Shown one piece after another: positions 55,928 to 57,397 of a stretch of 57,397 nucleotides of DNA. The DNA is from an uncultured Methylococcales bacterium (GTDB lineage: Bacteria; Pseudomonadota; Gammaproteobacteria; Methylococcales; Methylomonadaceae): contig CAIUVX010000049.1 of assembly GCA_903902705.1 (NCBI GenBank), positions 1-57,397 of the forward strand, given 5' to 3'. Position numbers and translations under genes: made by a program. How positions within the stretch are numbered: the stretch's first letter is position 1; each line of letters begins with the position of its first letter. The notes below the pieces were generated by a model. That model did no database searches, was not told where the DNA came from, and saw nothing but the letters and a program-made list of their open reading frames with translations.

Positions 55928-56125
55928 ATGCCGAAAATAAAAACTAACCGTGGTGCTGCCAAGCGTTTCAGACGCACAGGCAACGGCGGTTTTAAATGTG
56001 GGCAATCACACAAACGCCACATTTTGACCAAAAAATCGACCAAAAGAAAAAGACAGTTGCGCGCACCTGCAACCATTCATCCATCCGATGTGCGTATGGC
56101 TAGACGCATGATGCCTTATAGTTAA
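55928..56125 (+). CDS. rpmI: 50S ribosomal protein L35
   Basis: A 65-residue basic protein with the family pattern [37 protein letters not shown] and [17 protein letters not shown] precedes the start. It lies between infC and rplT in the usual order, with a 190-base leader that contains two hairpins. Confidence 0.97.
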   Translation: MPKIKTNRGAAKRFRRTGNGGFKCGQSHKRHILTKKSTKRKRQLRAPATIHPSDVRMARRMMPYS

Positions 56126-56140
56126 TGAAGGAGACCTATC

Positions 56141-56506
56141 ATGCCTAGAGTAAAACGCGGTGTAACAGCCAGAGCAAGACACAAAAAAATTCTTAAATTA
56201 GCAAAAGGTTACTACGGCGCAAGAAGCCGAGTTTATCGCGTTGCTAAACAAGCGGTTATCAAAGCAGGGCAATATGCGTACCGCGACCGCAAACAGAAAA
56301 AACGTCAATTCCGCGCCTTGTGGATTGTGCGTATCAATGCTGCCGCCAGAATGTATGGCATTTCTTACAGTCGCTTAATTAATGGCTTAACTAAAGCCAA
56401 CGTAGCAATCGACCGTAAAGTATTAGCCGACCTCGCTGTGCGTGACATCGAAGCATTTGGCAAAATCGCAGAAATTGCCAAAGCGAATCAAAGCGCGTTG
56501 TCATAA
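56141..56506 (+). CDS. rplT: 50S ribosomal protein L20
   Basis: L20 binds 23S rRNA early in 50S assembly and autoregulates rpmI-rplT in other species. It starts [20 protein letters not shown], then [37 protein letters not shown], and [20 protein letters not shown]. The length of 121 aa is normal. It lies 15 bases after rpmI with AGGAG in between. Confidence 0.97.
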   Translation: MPRVKRGVTARARHKKILKLAKGYYGARSRVYRVAKQAVIKAGQYAYRDRKQKKRQFRALWIVRINAAARMYGISYSRLINGLTKANVAIDRKVLADLAVRDIEAFGKIAEIAKANQSALS

Positions 56507-56528
56507 GTCCAGCTAAACACTGGATACC

Positions 56529-56564
56529 AAAAACCCCCGCAGTCTTCGGCTTCGGGGGTTTTTT
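56529..56564 (+). terminator. Terminator of the thrS-infC-rpmI-rplT operon
   Basis: AAAAACCCCCG pairs with CGGGGGTTTTTT around a 13-base loop containing TTCGG, a strong intrinsic terminator 22 bases after the rplT stop. Confidence 0.9.
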
Positions 56565-56595
56565 ATTGCCCACAAGTTTTTATAGAAAGCACACT

Positions 56596-56732
56596 CGCAT
56601 AGGTATCTACACAAATGTTTTATCATTTAGGTTTAAATCGCGAGCAAGGCTCGCTCCTACAGGTTTTTGATGTGTTATCACAGAAATTTTGTAGGAGCGG
56701 CTCGCCGCGAAAACTGTGTAGATACCTATGCG
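56596..56732. repeat. Nested palindromic repeat with perfect 18-bp outer arms
   Basis: The outer arms CGCATAGGTATCTACACA (56596-56613) and its exact inverse (56715-56732) enclose inner arms: GCGAGCAAGGCTCGCTCCTA near 56640 and TAGGAGCGGCTCGCCGCG near 56692. The inner unit belongs to the widespread 'TGTAGGAGCG-GCTCGC' class of repeats. No gene lies inside. Confidence 0.75.
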
Positions 56733-56756
56733 CTGGAGCGTTGGAACGATGCAAAT

Positions 56757-56813
56757 GGAGTCCAAACCTCTGGTTTGTACGTTTAAAAGAGACAAACCAA
56801 GGGTTTGGACTCC
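56757..56813. repeat. GGAGTCCAAACC inverted repeat
   Basis: GGAGTCCAAACCtcTGGTTTGT (56757-56778) faces ACAAACCAagGGTTTGGACT-CC (56792-56813), near-perfect over 22 bases, with a 13-base loop. It resembles the hairpin core at 38085-38116. Confidence 0.75.
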
Positions 56814-57061
56814 TACAGGTGTTTTGTCAGCCGATTGGGTGGGTGTGGTAGTGATGAACTGGATTTGGAATAATCAATGAGACGTTTAGTTGTATGTTCG
56901 TTTGGTGGGGTGGGGTGGGTAGAACGAAGTGACTTGTAAAGCGCGAAGCGAAACCTGTTAATTATGGGGGTTGTGATGGGGTTTGCTATTGCTTTATCTA
57001 TCCTATGCTTGTTTATTTTGCAGATTTACACAGTAAAGTATCGTAGCCCGTGTGGAGTGAT

Positions 57062-57083
57062 GTGTCAACACTTTTCAGGACAC
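57062..57083. repeat. Terminal inverted repeat of an IS3-family element
   Basis: GTGTCAACACTTTTCAGGAC, directly beyond the transposase stop, is the outer end of the IS copy whose gene runs off the window. The other end is outside the window. Confidence 0.6.
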
Positions 57084-57087
57084 AAAG

Positions 57088-57397
57088 TTAAGCAGCTTTA
57101 TGCTGATTTTCAAATTCTACAGGTGACAGGTAACCATTGCTAGAATGGAAGCGTTGTCGGTTGTAGAAGACTTCGATGTAGTCGAAGATGGACTTTTTGG
57201 CTTGGTCGCGGGTTGGCTATTTTTCATGGTTGACGCATTCGGTTTTTAGGGTGTGAAAGAAGCTCTCAGAGACGGCGTTGTCCCAGCAGTTGCCTTTACG
57301 GCTCATGCTTTGCTGAATGCCGTGTTGTTTAAGTAGTTTTCGATGGTTGTCGGAGGCGTATTGACTGCCTCGGTCGGTATGCCAGAGTAAGCCTTTG
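57088..57397 (-). pseudogene. IS3-family transposase OrfB, 3' part, with internal stop
   Basis: The minus strand reads [20 protein letters not shown], then [20 protein letters not shown] and [23 protein letters not shown] at 57217-57219 follows, and the same frame continues [39 protein letters not shown] and KAA, then TAA at 57088. The HTDRGSQY Asp and the WDN...SFF-x-LK-x-E Glu are the DDE catalytic residues of the IS3 family. Relatives have Tyr where the TAG stands, so a single change has inactivated the last ~45 residues. The gene continues beyond the window edge. Confidence 0.85.

Noticed and set aside
56814..57061. Possible gene between the repeats and the IS3 end
   Set aside because: No frame of coding quality on either strand; G-rich and low-complexity sequence only.

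Overview
This is bacterial chromosome, almost certainly from a gammaproteobacterium. The evidence is the lptC-lptA-lptB-rpoN-hpf-rapZ cluster, the hflK-hflC-hisZ-purA order, thrS-infC-rpmI-rplT preceded by tRNA-Val(GAC), and a homodimeric-type aceE-aceF-lpd operon. The moderate-to-low G+C, an MxaD-like SRPBCC protein beside a DUF2380 protein, an OFA-type transporter and many short intergenic palindromes fit a type I methanotroph (Methylococcales). That assignment is an inference: no pmo, mmo, mxaF or xoxF gene lies in the window.

Layout. 1-1960: two AT-rich accessory genes, one with an AcrVA2-like C-terminus whose 5' end is overlaid by a repeat. 1962-6653: hflK-hflC-hisZ-purA (minus). 6957-8764: mtaB with a small downstream ORF pair split by one in-frame stop. 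8927-11418: dnaB-alr (plus). 11419-19109: accessory island holding a MITE-like element, an LRAT-domain protein, a Sel1-repeat/histidine-kinase gene overlapping a receiver-domain gene with a HEPN-like motif, a Uma2 nuclease-fold gene flanked by a direct repeat, a decayed RelBE-type toxin-antitoxin pair and a large Nudix-like protein. 19189-25244: rapZ, hpf, rpoN, lptB, lptA, lptC, kdsC, kdsD (minus), covering LPS transport, Kdo synthesis and sigma-54. 25338-25491: relic of an IS1595-type transposase. 25794-34856: DUF2380, SRPBCC, AraC regulator, hrcA, ppa, a DUF2797 protein, an acyltransferase, class I fumarase, a PAS-GGDEF cyclase and a double-FHA protein. 35086-38026: a frameshifted small secreted protein and a GH17-GT2 glucan-synthase-like fusion. 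38133-43543: pyruvate dehydrogenase complex. 43992-46237: lemA and TPM-domain genes. 46325-51037: ppk1 and a glgP split by a one-base frameshift. 51262-52902: OFA transporter. 53090-56564: tRNA-Val, thrS, infC (ATC start), rpmI, rplT. 56596-57397: palindromic repeats and the end of a decayed IS3-family element.

The most interesting unit is the kinase/receiver pair at 12754-16543. A Sel1-repeat sensor fused to a divergent histidine kinase overlaps a response regulator whose large C-terminal region carries an R-N-x3-H (HEPN ribonuclease-type) motif. The layout recalls Detocs-type defensive two-component systems, but with a different candidate effector and no separate buffer receiver gene. It sits among an LRAT protein, a Uma2 protein and a dead toxin-antitoxin locus, as expected of a defence or accessory island. 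Function is not proven by the sequence.

Housekeeping parts work as units. The kds/lpt genes are coupled by short overlaps. aceE-aceF-lpd make the three subunits of pyruvate dehydrogenase. ppk1-glgP pair two storage-polymer enzymes. thrS-infC-rpmI-rplT is the conserved translation operon. Recurrent short palindromes of the GTAGG...CCTAC type sit between many genes and make up a dispersed repeat family.
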